40,649 nt of DNA from WJMT01 sp964445575 (lineage in GTDB: Bacteria; Acidobacteriota; Aminicenantia; Aminicenantales; Aminicenantaceae): the NCBI GenBank assembly GCA_964445575.1, contig CAYULB010000014.1, forward strand, positions 1 to 40,649, in the 5' to 3' direction. This document shows positions 16,511 through 24,313 of the stretch, piece after piece (the first letter of the stretch is position 1; every line of letters begins with the position of its first letter). The position numbers were made by a program, and so were the translations under genes. The notes under the pieces were generated by a model, which ran no database searches, was not told where the DNA came from, and saw only the letters and a list, made by a program, of their open reading frames with translations.

Positions 16511-18015
16511 TTTTTTTGTGATTCTGAAAAAGCTGTTCCATTTTTTTTTACATTTTTTACATTATAATGTTCTAAAATTTCTATTAAAAGCCTCTTTGTT
16601 GTTTGTGGGTTTGCCCTTCCTTTTGTTTTCTTCATGACTTGACCAACAAAATATTTGATAACTTGTTTTTTCCCCTTTAAATATTGAGTGATTTGTTTTT
16701 GATTTTTCTCCAAGACCTCGGTGATGATTTTTCTCAATTGGCTTTTATCAGAAATTTGGTTTAGTTTTTTTTCTTTAATGATGTCCGAGGCTCTTTTCCC
16801 GGAACGAATCATTTCATAGAAAACAATTTCTTTTGCTGTTTGTCTTGAAATTTGGTTTCTTTTTATGTTCTTTATAAGTTCCGCCATTTCTTGGGGAGAA
16901 ATGGGAAATTCAAAGATTTCTTTATTGTTTTCTTTTAAAAAATTGAGAATATCACGAAGTATCCAGTGACTGGTTTCAGATGGCTCTTGGGAATGCTGAG
17001 CTGCGGATTCGAAATAATCTGCTACTTCTTTGGAAGATACCAGTGTTTGAGCTTCCTTTAAGGGGAGCTTGTATTGGTTCCTGAACCTCTGTAATTTATT
17101 ATCAGGAGATTCCGGCATTGATTTTTTGATTTTGTGAATAGTTTTCTGAGTTATCACCAATGGGGGAAGGTCTGGATCCGGAAAAAATCTATAGTCCTTT
17201 GTTTGTTCTTTTGTTCGGAGAGGAACGGTTCTGTTTTTTCTATGATCCCAAAACCGGGTCTCCTGTTCTTGAAGGACTCCTGTTTTTATGTTTTTTGCTT
17301 GTCTGTTTATCTCATAATCGAGAGATTTATAAAGATAATTGAAAGAATTGAGATTTTTAATCTCGATTCGAGGGCCTTGTTGGGGGGTGTCATTTCTTTT
17401 CACTGAAATGTTGGCATCACATCTCAGGCTGCCCTGTTCCATGTTGCAGTTGCATATGTTTAGGTATTGAAGAGTGACGGTCAATTTTTTCAAGAACTTC
17501 AGTGCTTCCTCCGGTGAACTTATTGCCGGCTCGGTCACTATTTCTAAAAGAGGAATTCCGCTTCGGTTAAAGTCAAGGAATGTTTTTTGGTCAGGAGTGT
17601 TTGATTTTTCATGGATGGATTTTCCGGAGTCTTCTTCCATTTGTATCTGTTTGATAGGGACCTTTTTTGTTTTTCTGTTAAGAGTTATTTTAAGGGATCC
17701 GCCTGAAGCAATGGGATGCCGGTGCTGGGTTATTTGATATCCTTTGGGAAGGTCTGGATAGAAGTAATTTTTCCGTTCAAACAGGGAGTGTTTATGGACG
17801 CGTGACTCAGCAGCAAGAGCAAATTTGAGGCTCATTTCAACGGCTCTTTGATTAACCACAGGAAGAGCTCCGGGAAGCCCTAAACACACAGGACATATCA
17901 ATGTATTGGGAGGAGCATTGAATTCCCTTTTGCAGAAGCAAAATAATTTTGTCCGAGTGAGAAGCTGGGCATGGACCTCGAGTCCTATAGAAGGGGTGAA
18001 TCCAAGAGCTGTCAT
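16507..18015 (-). CDS. gatB: Asp-tRNA(Asn)/Glu-tRNA(Gln) amidotransferase subunit B
   Basis: 502 residues. GatB activates mischarged Glu-tRNA(Gln) or Asp-tRNA(Asn) for amidation using ammonia from GatA. Visible marks are the N-terminal GLEVHAQLLTRTKLFC with the CxC...CPVCLGLPG zinc-site region (about 25-50), the YFYPDLPKGYQITQ motif, and the C-terminal helical plus YqeY-like tail (about 350-495). GatA and GatC are not in this window. Linkage to ftsEX is unusual but the genes overlap by 4 bp. There is no Shine-Dalgarno sequence, and an extended -10 promoter ends seven bases before the ATG, suggesting a leaderless transcript. Confidence 0.94.
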   Translation of the reverse strand: MTALGFTPSIGLEVHAQLLTRTKLFCFCKREFNAPPNTLICPVCLGLPGALPVVNQRAVEMSLKFALAAESRVHKHSLFERKNYFYPDLPKGYQITQHRHPIASGGSLKITLNRKTKKVPIKQIQMEEDSGKSIHEKSNTPDQKTFLDFNRSGIPLLEIVTEPAISSPEEALKFLKKLTVTLQYLNICNCNMEQGSLRCDANISVKRNDTPQQGPRIEIKNLNSFNYLYKSLDYEINRQAKNIKTGVLQEQETRFWDHRKNRTVPLRTKEQTKDYRFFPDPDLPPLVITQKTIHKIKKSMPESPDNKLQRFRNQYKLPLKEAQTLVSSKEVADYFESAAQHSQEPSETSHWILRDILNFLKENNKEIFEFPISPQEMAELIKNIKRNQISRQTAKEIVFYEMIRSGKRASDIIKEKKLNQISDKSQLRKIITEVLEKNQKQITQYLKGKKQVIKYFVGQVMKKTKGRANPQTTKRLLIEILEHYNVKNVKKNGTAFSESQKK

Positions 18016-18022
18016 AAGAAAA

Positions 18023-18031
18023 ATTATAACA
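18023..18031 (-). promoter_or_regulatory. Extended -10 promoter directly ahead of gatB
   Basis: On the minus strand TGTTATAAT (18031-18023) is a perfect extended -10 (TG-N-TATAAT). The -35 region is poor (TTCTTA at 17 bp). Only seven bases separate it from the gatB ATG, so the transcript would start at or next to the start codon. Confidence 0.5.
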
Positions 18032-18042
18032 CAAGATAAGTC

Positions 18043-18219
18043 TTATAAGAAAAGGTACATGAACCATCCGAATAAAAGGGCTCCGGCAGTCATAATCAAG
18101 AAAAGAGATATAAAATATTTTATCTGCCCTTTGAGATTTTCTCTTCTTATCAAAGAGAGTACCATGCTGACCAGAAAAGCGTACAGAATCATTGAGATGA
18201 GATGACTTTTGAATATCAT
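18043..18219 (-). CDS. Small two-helix membrane protein (58 aa), unknown
   Basis: A 58-codon frame whose ATG (18219-18217) overlaps the TGA of the preceding gene in an ATGA arrangement, the usual sign of translational coupling. The product has two hydrophobic stretches (about 8-24 and 35-57) separated by a basic loop RRENLKGQ. It has no cysteines or known motif. It lies between the 121-residue membrane protein and gatB (27 bp gap). The coupling and the composition argue that it is real, but I do not recognise a family. Confidence 0.6.
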   Translation of the reverse strand: MIFKSHLISMILYAFLVSMVLSLIRRENLKGQIKYFISLFLIMTAGALLFGWFMYLFL

Positions 18220-18581
18220 TTCTTTTTTCCAGTTAAAATATCAAATGCATCCAAGGCCACCAGGTAATTGAGCAAACCAGCACCGGCAATGTAAGTGGTT
18301 CCAAATTCAAAGGTTACTTTCTTTAAAACACCTGTTCCAAAAGAAAACATTTTGGAGAGAAAGTAGAGAGAACCATAGCCCAGGTCAGCAAAAAAAGCTA
18401 GTATGGTGAGAGGATTTTCAGCCTGCAGGGGATATATTTTCCCACCCATATACAAACCCAGGAGAGCCATAAGAGTGATGCAAATAAAAAATATCACAGC
18501 TTTCCAGTATTTTTTAGCCAGGAGATGTCCCAGTCCTGGAACGAACCAGCCAGCTATTAATCCAATTGTTGCTTTTACCAT
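18216..18581 (-). CDS. Small membrane protein, possibly DUF6677-like
   Basis: 121 residues with about three hydrophobic segments. The start, IAGWFVPGLGHLLAKKYWKAVIFF (split around residues 8-31), has the W-x-PGLGHxL...K pattern seen in TM2- and DUF6677-type small membrane proteins. Function unknown. AAGGTG precedes the ATG at a good distance. It is the first gene of a run that continues with the 58-residue protein and perhaps gatB-ftsE-ftsX. The DUF6677 assignment is from memory of the motif and is tentative. Confidence 0.6.
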   Translation of the reverse strand: MVKATIGLIAGWFVPGLGHLLAKKYWKAVIFFICITLMALLGLYMGGKIYPLQAENPLTILAFFADLGYGSLYFLSKMFSFGTGVLKKVTFEFGTTYIAGAGLLNYLVALDAFDILTGKKK

Positions 18582-18654
18582 GTTTCACCTTGATTTTGAT
18601 GAAAAATGATAAAAGAAAAAAGCTATTAAAGCAAGAAAAAAAGATGCTTCTGAA

Positions 18655-18740
18655 AATATTCAGATGATTGTTCTTGAAAAAATCTTGCTTATTGCAGAAA
18701 AGATAATAATAATGAATGCATCGCCAATTTTTTTATAAAA
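18655..18740 (-). repeat. Element family: copy 3, partial
   Basis: Aligns with the inner and distal parts of copy 2 in the same orientation (shared GATTGTTCTTGA, AAATCTT, GCAGAAAA/GCTGAAAA, AATAATGA, ATCGCCAATTTTTTTATAAAA). The outer tip CCTATTCAT is degraded and the other end is not clear. It occupies the divergent gap between the small membrane protein and the glutamate dehydrogenase gene and ends 17 bp before the latter's start codon, so it must overlap that gene's promoter. Confidence 0.55.
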
Positions 18741-18756
18741 TGCAAAGGAGAAAAAT

Positions 18757-21633
18757 TTGAGAGATTGGTCCGAAATAGAGAAAGAATCATCGCTTAATAC
18801 AAAGCAGCTCCAGGAAATTGAAAAAATCATCCTGAAACACAAGCACTTTTCCAAAGCAGCTATAAGGGAAGAAATTGACTGGTTCATCACAAAATTGGGA
18901 ATGCCTTCCTACTATTTTGAAACCACCCCCTTAAAAACAATAGCGGCCCATATAGAAGCGCTTAAAGCAGCAGAAATTATGGCAGCTGTCAAAGCAGGAT
19001 CAGAATTTGATGTTGATTTAAAGACGGAGTCCCAAGATGAAGCTCTTTATTTGGTGGTGGATGAGCATAATAAGGCCCTTGAAATTGAGAGGCAGATAGA
19101 GAAAAAATATCCCCACTTCAGGGTTCAGTCTTACAGGACTTTAGGAAAGGCATCTGAACAAAAATATCTGCGGATGTATTTAGTGTACAAACCAAAGATA
19201 TCTTTGGACCATAAACTTTCTAGGGAAACAGACCTAAAAAAAATTGCATGCAAAGATTTTTTAGAAACCACCACTAAGGAGACGTATAAGAGATATCAGC
19301 GTGTCTTAGAAAAAACAAGGGACTGGGAAACACCGCTTATAGAGGTGAGCGAAAAAAAAGATACAGATGAGCATCGGATTATGATCGTGTGCGATAGAGA
19401 TTCCAGCTCTCGATTTTTTTCTAATATATCAGAGGTGTTTAATTCCTATGACCTTAATTCAAACCGAAAGTATATCGAGCAGTTTGCTAATGGAAAGACT
19501 GTGTATGTGATTTATTTAAATAAAATTGAAGACCCAGAGCTGCTCAGCAATATAAAAGAAGACATAAGCCTGGTCTATGTGATCCCGGAGAGTCCGCTTT
19601 TAGAGCTGTTTAAACAAAGAGAATTGAATGCCCAAGAAATGGTTTTCGGAGTATCTGCATGGAGCTTTGCTCACCAATTTTTAACAAGTTACAATGAAGA
19701 GTACGTGAAGCTCTCAGAAGCACTGAAAGAGTCCCCAGAACTTCTGGGAACATTGCGAACCTTAAAAGTAAGACTTGCCAAGGATACTTATACAGAGACA
19801 AAAGTCTGGGATTCTTTGTTGAACAATTATTATTATTTGAAATCTTTATATGCCATCTTTGACCAAAAGTTCAACCCTTCTTCTCAGAAAAAAAGTAGTG
19901 AAAAAGATTTGTCAGCATTAGAGATGGAAATGGAACGGCGCCTTTCCACTGATGCAGATAGGGAAATATTCAGTGCTGTGGCTACGTTCATAAAAGTAAT
20001 CCAGAGGACCAATTTTTATAAAGAAGAGAAGACTTCCATTACGTTCATGTATGACCCCTGTTTTCTGAACAGGATCGATTATCCTGAATCTCCTTATGGG
20101 ATTTTTCATGTCATCGGAATAGAATTCAGGGGATTTCATATCCGGTTCAAAAATATTGCGAGGGGAGGAATAAGGATTGTCAGATCAAGTGATTATCAGA
20201 ATTATTTAAACAATTCTGATTTTATTTTTGATGAAAATTATAATTTAGCCCTCACCCAACAGAAAAAAAATAAGGATATCCCTGAAGGAGGCTCTAAAGG
20301 GACTATTCTGATGAGGTGGGGTTATAATGAGAAGGCAGAAACAGCTTTTAAAAAGTATATCAATGGAATTTTAGACCTTCTGGTGATGGATGAAAGCATA
20401 AAGGATTATTATAAAAAAGAAGTTATTCTCTTTATCGGACCGGATGAGGGAACAGCAGACTTGATGGAATGGGCCAGTTCGAGAGCAAAGGCTCTGGGAT
20501 ATCCTTACTGGAAATCCTTTTCAACGGGAAAGCCGCTCGAAATAGGAGGCATACCTCATGACTTGTACGGCATGACCACTTGCTCGGTTCATGAGTACGT
20601 ACTGAAATCGCTCACAAAGCTGGGAATGAGAGAAGAGGATGTAACAAAAGTTATGACTGGAGGACCTGATGGAGATTTGGGCAGCAATGAAATACTCATC
20701 TCAAAAGACAGCATCCTTGCTATAGTGGACGGTTCGGGGGTTTTGTATGACCCAGAGGGTATCAACAGGAAAGAATTAAAAAGGCTGGCTGAACTGAGAA
20801 AGCCATCAGCCTATTTTAACAAGGATCTTATCTCGTCCCGGGGTTTTCTGGTGACAGTGGAGGATGAAAATATAAAACTTTCTGGTGGAACTCATATAGA
20901 CAGCGGACTTGAATTCAGGAATTCGTTTCATTTGGATCCCCGGTTTAAAGCCGACCTTTTTGTCCCTTGCGGAGGAAGGCCTGCCTCTATAAATATAAAC
21001 AATTGGGAAAAATTTATTGATAAAGACGGCAGACCTAGGTTCAAGGTAATATCAGAAGGGGCAAACCTGTTCGTCACCCAGGAAGCTCGGCTGAGACTGG
21101 AAGAAAATGGAGTGGTCATCTATAAAGATGCCTCAGCAAATAAGGGAGGAGTCACTTCCTCTTCTTTGGAAGTTTTTGCTAGCCTGGCTCTCAGTGACGC
21201 CCAATATGATAAGTGGATGAGAGTTAAAGAGAACAAGGCTTCTGATTTCAGAAAAGAATATATCAAGCAAATTTTAAGGATTATAAAAGAAAACGCTGCA
21301 TTAGAATTTAACCTGATCGAGAGAGAACATGATAAAAGGATAATACCTCGGGCCGTTCTATCAGAATTAATAAGTGATAAAATAAACAATGTGACAGATG
21401 CGGTTTATGCTTCTGATCTGAATAAGGATGAAGTGTTTTTTAAGTCTGTAATAAAAGGATGCTGCCCGGATGTATTGGTCAAGCACGTGGGATTCAAAGC
21501 AGTGGTAGAAAGAGTCCCAGACCTTTATTTGAAAGCAATATTTGCCTCCCGCCTAGCAAGCCGTTATGTTTACCGTTTTGGTCTAGATTCGAATGAGGTT
21601 GACTTTCATAACTATGTAAAACATTGTGATTGA
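18757..21633 (+). CDS. Large NAD-dependent glutamate dehydrogenase (about 110 kDa class)
   Basis: 958 residues. The C-terminal half is a glutamate/leucine dehydrogenase: RGGIR (469-473), the catalytic-lysine region TQQKKNKDIPEGGSKG (500-515), GPDEGTADLM (561-570) and the NAD-binding stretch TGGPDGDLGSNE (634-645). The first 440 residues resemble the regulatory, ACT-like N-terminal part of the long NAD-GDHs. Length is nearer the 115 kDa class (fungal Gdh2 type) than the 180 kDa bacterial class. It should deaminate glutamate to 2-oxoglutarate and ammonia using NAD+, often when amino acids are the carbon source. It starts with TTG at 18757, with AAAGGAG six bases upstream. Confidence 0.88.
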   Translation: MRDWSEIEKESSLNTKQLQEIEKIILKHKHFSKAAIREEIDWFITKLGMPSYYFETTPLKTIAAHIEALKAAEIMAAVKAGSEFDVDLKTESQDEALYLVVDEHNKALEIERQIEKKYPHFRVQSYRTLGKASEQKYLRMYLVYKPKISLDHKLSRETDLKKIACKDFLETTTKETYKRYQRVLEKTRDWETPLIEVSEKKDTDEHRIMIVCDRDSSSRFFSNISEVFNSYDLNSNRKYIEQFANGKTVYVIYLNKIEDPELLSNIKEDISLVYVIPESPLLELFKQRELNAQEMVFGVSAWSFAHQFLTSYNEEYVKLSEALKESPELLGTLRTLKVRLAKDTYTETKVWDSLLNNYYYLKSLYAIFDQKFNPSSQKKSSEKDLSALEMEMERRLSTDADREIFSAVATFIKVIQRTNFYKEEKTSITFMYDPCFLNRIDYPESPYGIFHVIGIEFRGFHIRFKNIARGGIRIVRSSDYQNYLNNSDFIFDENYNLALTQQKKNKDIPEGGSKGTILMRWGYNEKAETAFKKYINGILDLLVMDESIKDYYKKEVILFIGPDEGTADLMEWASSRAKALGYPYWKSFSTGKPLEIGGIPHDLYGMTTCSVHEYVLKSLTKLGMREEDVTKVMTGGPDGDLGSNEILISKDSILAIVDGSGVLYDPEGINRKELKRLAELRKPSAYFNKDLISSRGFLVTVEDENIKLSGGTHIDSGLEFRNSFHLDPRFKADLFVPCGGRPASININNWEKFIDKDGRPRFKVISEGANLFVTQEARLRLEENGVVIYKDASANKGGVTSSSLEVFASLALSDAQYDKWMRVKENKASDFRKEYIKQILRIIKENAALEFNLIEREHDKRIIPRAVLSELISDKINNVTDAVYASDLNKDEVFFKSVIKGCCPDVLVKHVGFKAVVERVPDLYLKAIFASRLASRYVYRFGLDSNEVDFHNYVKHCD

Positions 21634-21790
21634 TTTTTTTATTGAAAAATTGGGGGTGTTGCTTGGGTTGGTGGCGGCAGGAAACATCCTGGTTGACTCT
21701 CTTATAAATGTAGGTAAGATAGAAACCAAGCCGTGGAAAGCAAGACCGAAGTTGTTAGAGAGAGTCTCTTGGCAAGGTAACTTGAAATAG
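21626..21790 (+). CDS. Possible small protein (54 aa) overlapping the gdh stop
   Basis: An open frame of 54 codons starting with GTG at 21626, eight bases before the end of gdh, and ending with TAG. The product has a hydrophobic N-terminal half (FFIEKLGVLLGLVAAGNILV, 4-23) and a basic C-terminal half with PWKARPKLLERVSW. The composition looks protein-like, and the stretch is otherwise an unexplained 213 bp gap before the porin. Against it: no Shine-Dalgarno is visible, and the same region has several possible RNA helices. It could be a small membrane protein or noise. Confidence 0.35.
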   Translation: MIDFFIEKLGVLLGLVAAGNILVDSLINVGKIETKPWKARPKLLERVSWQGNLK

Positions 21791-21846
21791 AAAAAGAAAG
21801 AAATAGGCTGCTTTTCCACGAAAAGAGTCTTACAGGAAAAAGAATT

Positions 21847-22890
21847 ATGAATATGAATTCCATACAAATAAAAAAAAAGTTTTTCCGATTTGGTGCCCTG
21901 TGTGTTGTTATTGCTTTTCTTGCCTCCATGCCGTGGGCTCAAGTCAAAACCAACGGTTATTTTTCGTATGATTATATCAATGAGCAGGTAGAAAGCGGGA
22001 TTTTAAAGGGAACTTTCCTCAATCCACACATGGGATTTTCTCTTTCAGGAGCGCTCACTCAGAATTCAAATTTTTTTTGTGAGGCCTTTTTCACCCAAGG
22101 GGAGAGAGTTGAATTGAGGCAAGCATGGGTCAGTTTGCGTTTTTCTGATTATTTTGCTTACAGGCTTGGTCTTTATATGGTTCCCTTTGGAAAATACAAT
22201 GAATCAAGCAGGCCTTATCAGACAGTATTTATCAATCCTCCTTTGACTGCAGAATACTTGTATCCCAGGGACTGGAGAGATATGGGGTTTCTCATAGAAG
22301 GCCGGGTAAAGGGATTTCATTATTCAGCTTATGTAGGTAACGGTCTTAAAGAAAGCAGCACCTTGAGGGAAGGACTTCAGTTTGGGGATAATAATGCCAG
22401 CCAGTCAGTCGGAGGGAAGCTGGGACTGTTTATTGACCAAGGATTTGAAGTGTCATACTCTCATTACAGGGGAAAATATGATGAGGAGGCGGAAAGGAAT
22501 TTAGTGTATCATGGAGCCAATATAGATTGGCAGACTGAAAATTTTCGTGTTCTGGCAGAATACATTAAATCTGTGGTTGAGAATCCTTTTGATTTTGAAG
22601 AAGGGGAAGGAGAGGGGTATTTTGTCCAGGTGTCCATTCAAATGGGAAGTGTTATTCCAGTGGGAAGCTTTCAGAAAATTAAATATTATGATTCTTTTCA
22701 TGGGACGGGTTTTTTATCTCCTTCTTCGCCGGGAGAGGGGATAGAGCTGGAAGAAAAAAGATGGAGTGTGGGACTGGTTTACAAGATATTAGAGAATGTC
22801 ATGATTAAGGTGGAGTATGATTTTAATAATGACTTGAGAAATGAAATAAAGAAAAAGGCAATGCTCTGTCAGATGACCCTGAATTTTTAA
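21847..22890 (+). CDS. Outer-membrane porin-like beta-barrel protein
   Basis: 347 residues beginning with a signal peptide (basic IQIKKKFFRF, hydrophobic core about 16-27, cleavage probably after the alanine in PWA-Q near residue 31). The rest alternates short amphipathic strands with many aromatic residues and ends in phenylalanine, as outer-membrane barrels do. The segment LGLYMVPFGKYNESSRPYQ and the following PRDWRDMGFLIEG resemble the phosphate-selective porin O/P (OprP-like) superfamily. Substrate is unknown. The gene seems monocistronic; AGGA precedes the ATG by about ten bases. Confidence 0.75.
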   Translation: MNMNSIQIKKKFFRFGALCVVIAFLASMPWAQVKTNGYFSYDYINEQVESGILKGTFLNPHMGFSLSGALTQNSNFFCEAFFTQGERVELRQAWVSLRFSDYFAYRLGLYMVPFGKYNESSRPYQTVFINPPLTAEYLYPRDWRDMGFLIEGRVKGFHYSAYVGNGLKESSTLREGLQFGDNNASQSVGGKLGLFIDQGFEVSYSHYRGKYDEEAERNLVYHGANIDWQTENFRVLAEYIKSVVENPFDFEEGEGEGYFVQVSIQMGSVIPVGSFQKIKYYDSFHGTGFLSPSSPGEGIELEEKRWSVGLVYKILENVMIKVEYDFNNDLRNEIKKKAMLCQMTLNF

Positions 22891-22892
22891 AC

Positions 22893-22921
22893 TTGTTTCC
22901 ATCTGTGAGTTCTGATAAAAT
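22893..22921 (+). promoter_or_regulatory. Predicted promoter of purA-alr
   Basis: TTGTTT (22893-22898), 17 bp spacer, TAAAAT (22916-22921). It would give a leader of about 57 nt before purA. Confidence 0.45.
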
Positions 22922-22923
22922 TT

Positions 22924-22954
22924 TGCAGGTAGTGCCGCAAGAGATCAACCTGCA
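22924..22954 (+). promoter_or_regulatory. Hairpin in the purA leader
   Basis: TGCAGGT (22924-22930) and its exact complement ACCTGCA (22948-22954) are separated by 17 bases and lie at or just after the predicted transcription start of purA. It is not followed by a T-run, so it is not an intrinsic terminator; it could be an operator or a leader hairpin. No known purine regulator site is recognised. Confidence 0.35.
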
Positions 22955-22984
22955 TTTGAAAATATATCTTAAAGAGAGATTCAT

Positions 22985-24310
22985 ATGTCTAATATTGCCG
23001 TCATAGGTATGCAGTGGGGAGATGAGGGAAAGGGAAAAGTGACTGATTTATTGACCCCTGCATTTGATGTGGTCGCGAGATACCAGGGAGGAAACAACGC
23101 GGGCCATACTGTTTATGTAAAGGGAGAAAAGATAGTCCTTCATCTGATTCCTTCAGGGATACTCCACAGGAACAAATTGTGTGTGATAGGAAACGGGGTG
23201 GTAGTGAACCCAAGAGCCTTTTTAGAAGAGGTTGAGCAGTTAGGGAACTTAGGAGTTGAGGTTGACAGCAACATCATCATAAGCAAGAATGCTCAACTCA
23301 TCCTTCCTTATCATTCCTTGGTTGAAAAAGTTACTGAAAATAGTCTTGGCCAGAACAAAATCGGCACCACATGCAAAGGAATCGGACCTGCATATGTGGA
23401 TAAAGCGGCGCGCTTGGGTATAAAAACTGGAGACCTTTTAGATGAGCAGATACTGCGGAGCAAAATTGAACAGAATGTCAAACAGAAAAACATTGTGATG
23501 GCTCATCACCGCAGACCGGTTTTCGATCCGGAGAAAATAATAGATGAGTATTTAGAATATGCGGAAAAGATCAAAAAATACCTCCGAGATGCATCTTTCC
23601 TTATTAGCCAAAAAATAGAGGAGGGAAAATCCATTTTGTTTGAAGGGGCTCAAGGCACCTTGCTTGACATTGACCATGGAACCTATCCCTATGTGACCTC
23701 GTCCAATTCAACAGCTGGAGGAGTGTGTACCGGCCTTGGAGTGGGGCCGGATAAAATAGATCATGTGATAGGTATTGCCAAGGCTTACACTACCCGTGTT
23801 GGCAATGGGCCTTTTCCAACAGAGATCCATGGTGAGATGGGAGATTATCTTCAGAAAAAAGGGGAGGAGTTTGGAGCCACCACAGGACGTCCGCGCAGAT
23901 GTGGATGGTTAGATACCATGGCTTTAAAGTATGCCCTAAGGATAAACGGCATAAAGAAAGTGGTCCTGACCAAACCGGATGTTTTGGACAGTATTGAGGA
24001 AATAAAAGTCTGTACCGGTTACTTGTATAAAGGAGCTCAACTGCGGAGTTTTCCTACTGAAAGCTGGATTCTTGAAAAGATAAAACCTATATATCAGACT
24101 ATAAGGGGATGGAAGAACAGCATTCACAGAAGTCAGGAATATGAATCTCTCCCTGAAGCTTTTCTTTCCTATATAAGATTAATCGAGGACCTTATCGAGG
24201 CAGAAGTGGTTATGATATCCACAGGAGCCAGAAGAGAAGATACCGTGTTTATTAAAGAAAAAATGGAAACATGGGTAAATCTCAATAAAATTACAGATCC
24301 GGGGTCGTAA
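22985..24310 (+). CDS. purA: Adenylosuccinate synthetase
   Basis: 441 residues. PurA joins IMP and aspartate using GTP, the first step from IMP to AMP. The P-loop GDEGKGK (12-18), preceded by GMQW, and NNAGHTVYV follow at the N-terminus; LFEGAQGTLLDIDHGTYPYVTSSN and TGRPRRCGWLDTMALKYA appear downstream. These are the catalytic and IMP-binding signatures. It works with purB, found near the right end of the window. It is followed by alr after three bases, so the two are co-transcribed. Confidence 0.97.
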   Translation: MSNIAVIGMQWGDEGKGKVTDLLTPAFDVVARYQGGNNAGHTVYVKGEKIVLHLIPSGILHRNKLCVIGNGVVVNPRAFLEEVEQLGNLGVEVDSNIIISKNAQLILPYHSLVEKVTENSLGQNKIGTTCKGIGPAYVDKAARLGIKTGDLLDEQILRSKIEQNVKQKNIVMAHHRRPVFDPEKIIDEYLEYAEKIKKYLRDASFLISQKIEEGKSILFEGAQGTLLDIDHGTYPYVTSSNSTAGGVCTGLGVGPDKIDHVIGIAKAYTTRVGNGPFPTEIHGEMGDYLQKKGEEFGATTGRPRRCGWLDTMALKYALRINGIKKVVLTKPDVLDSIEEIKVCTGYLYKGAQLRSFPTESWILEKIKPIYQTIRGWKNSIHRSQEYESLPEAFLSYIRLIEDLIEAEVVMISTGARREDTVFIKEKMETWVNLNKITDPGS

Positions 24311-24313
24311 ACA

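Noticed and set aside
21634..21846. Known riboswitch in the porin leader
   Set aside because: I compared it by eye with the conserved cores of TPP, cobalamin, cyclic-di-GMP and glnA-type RNAs and found no match.
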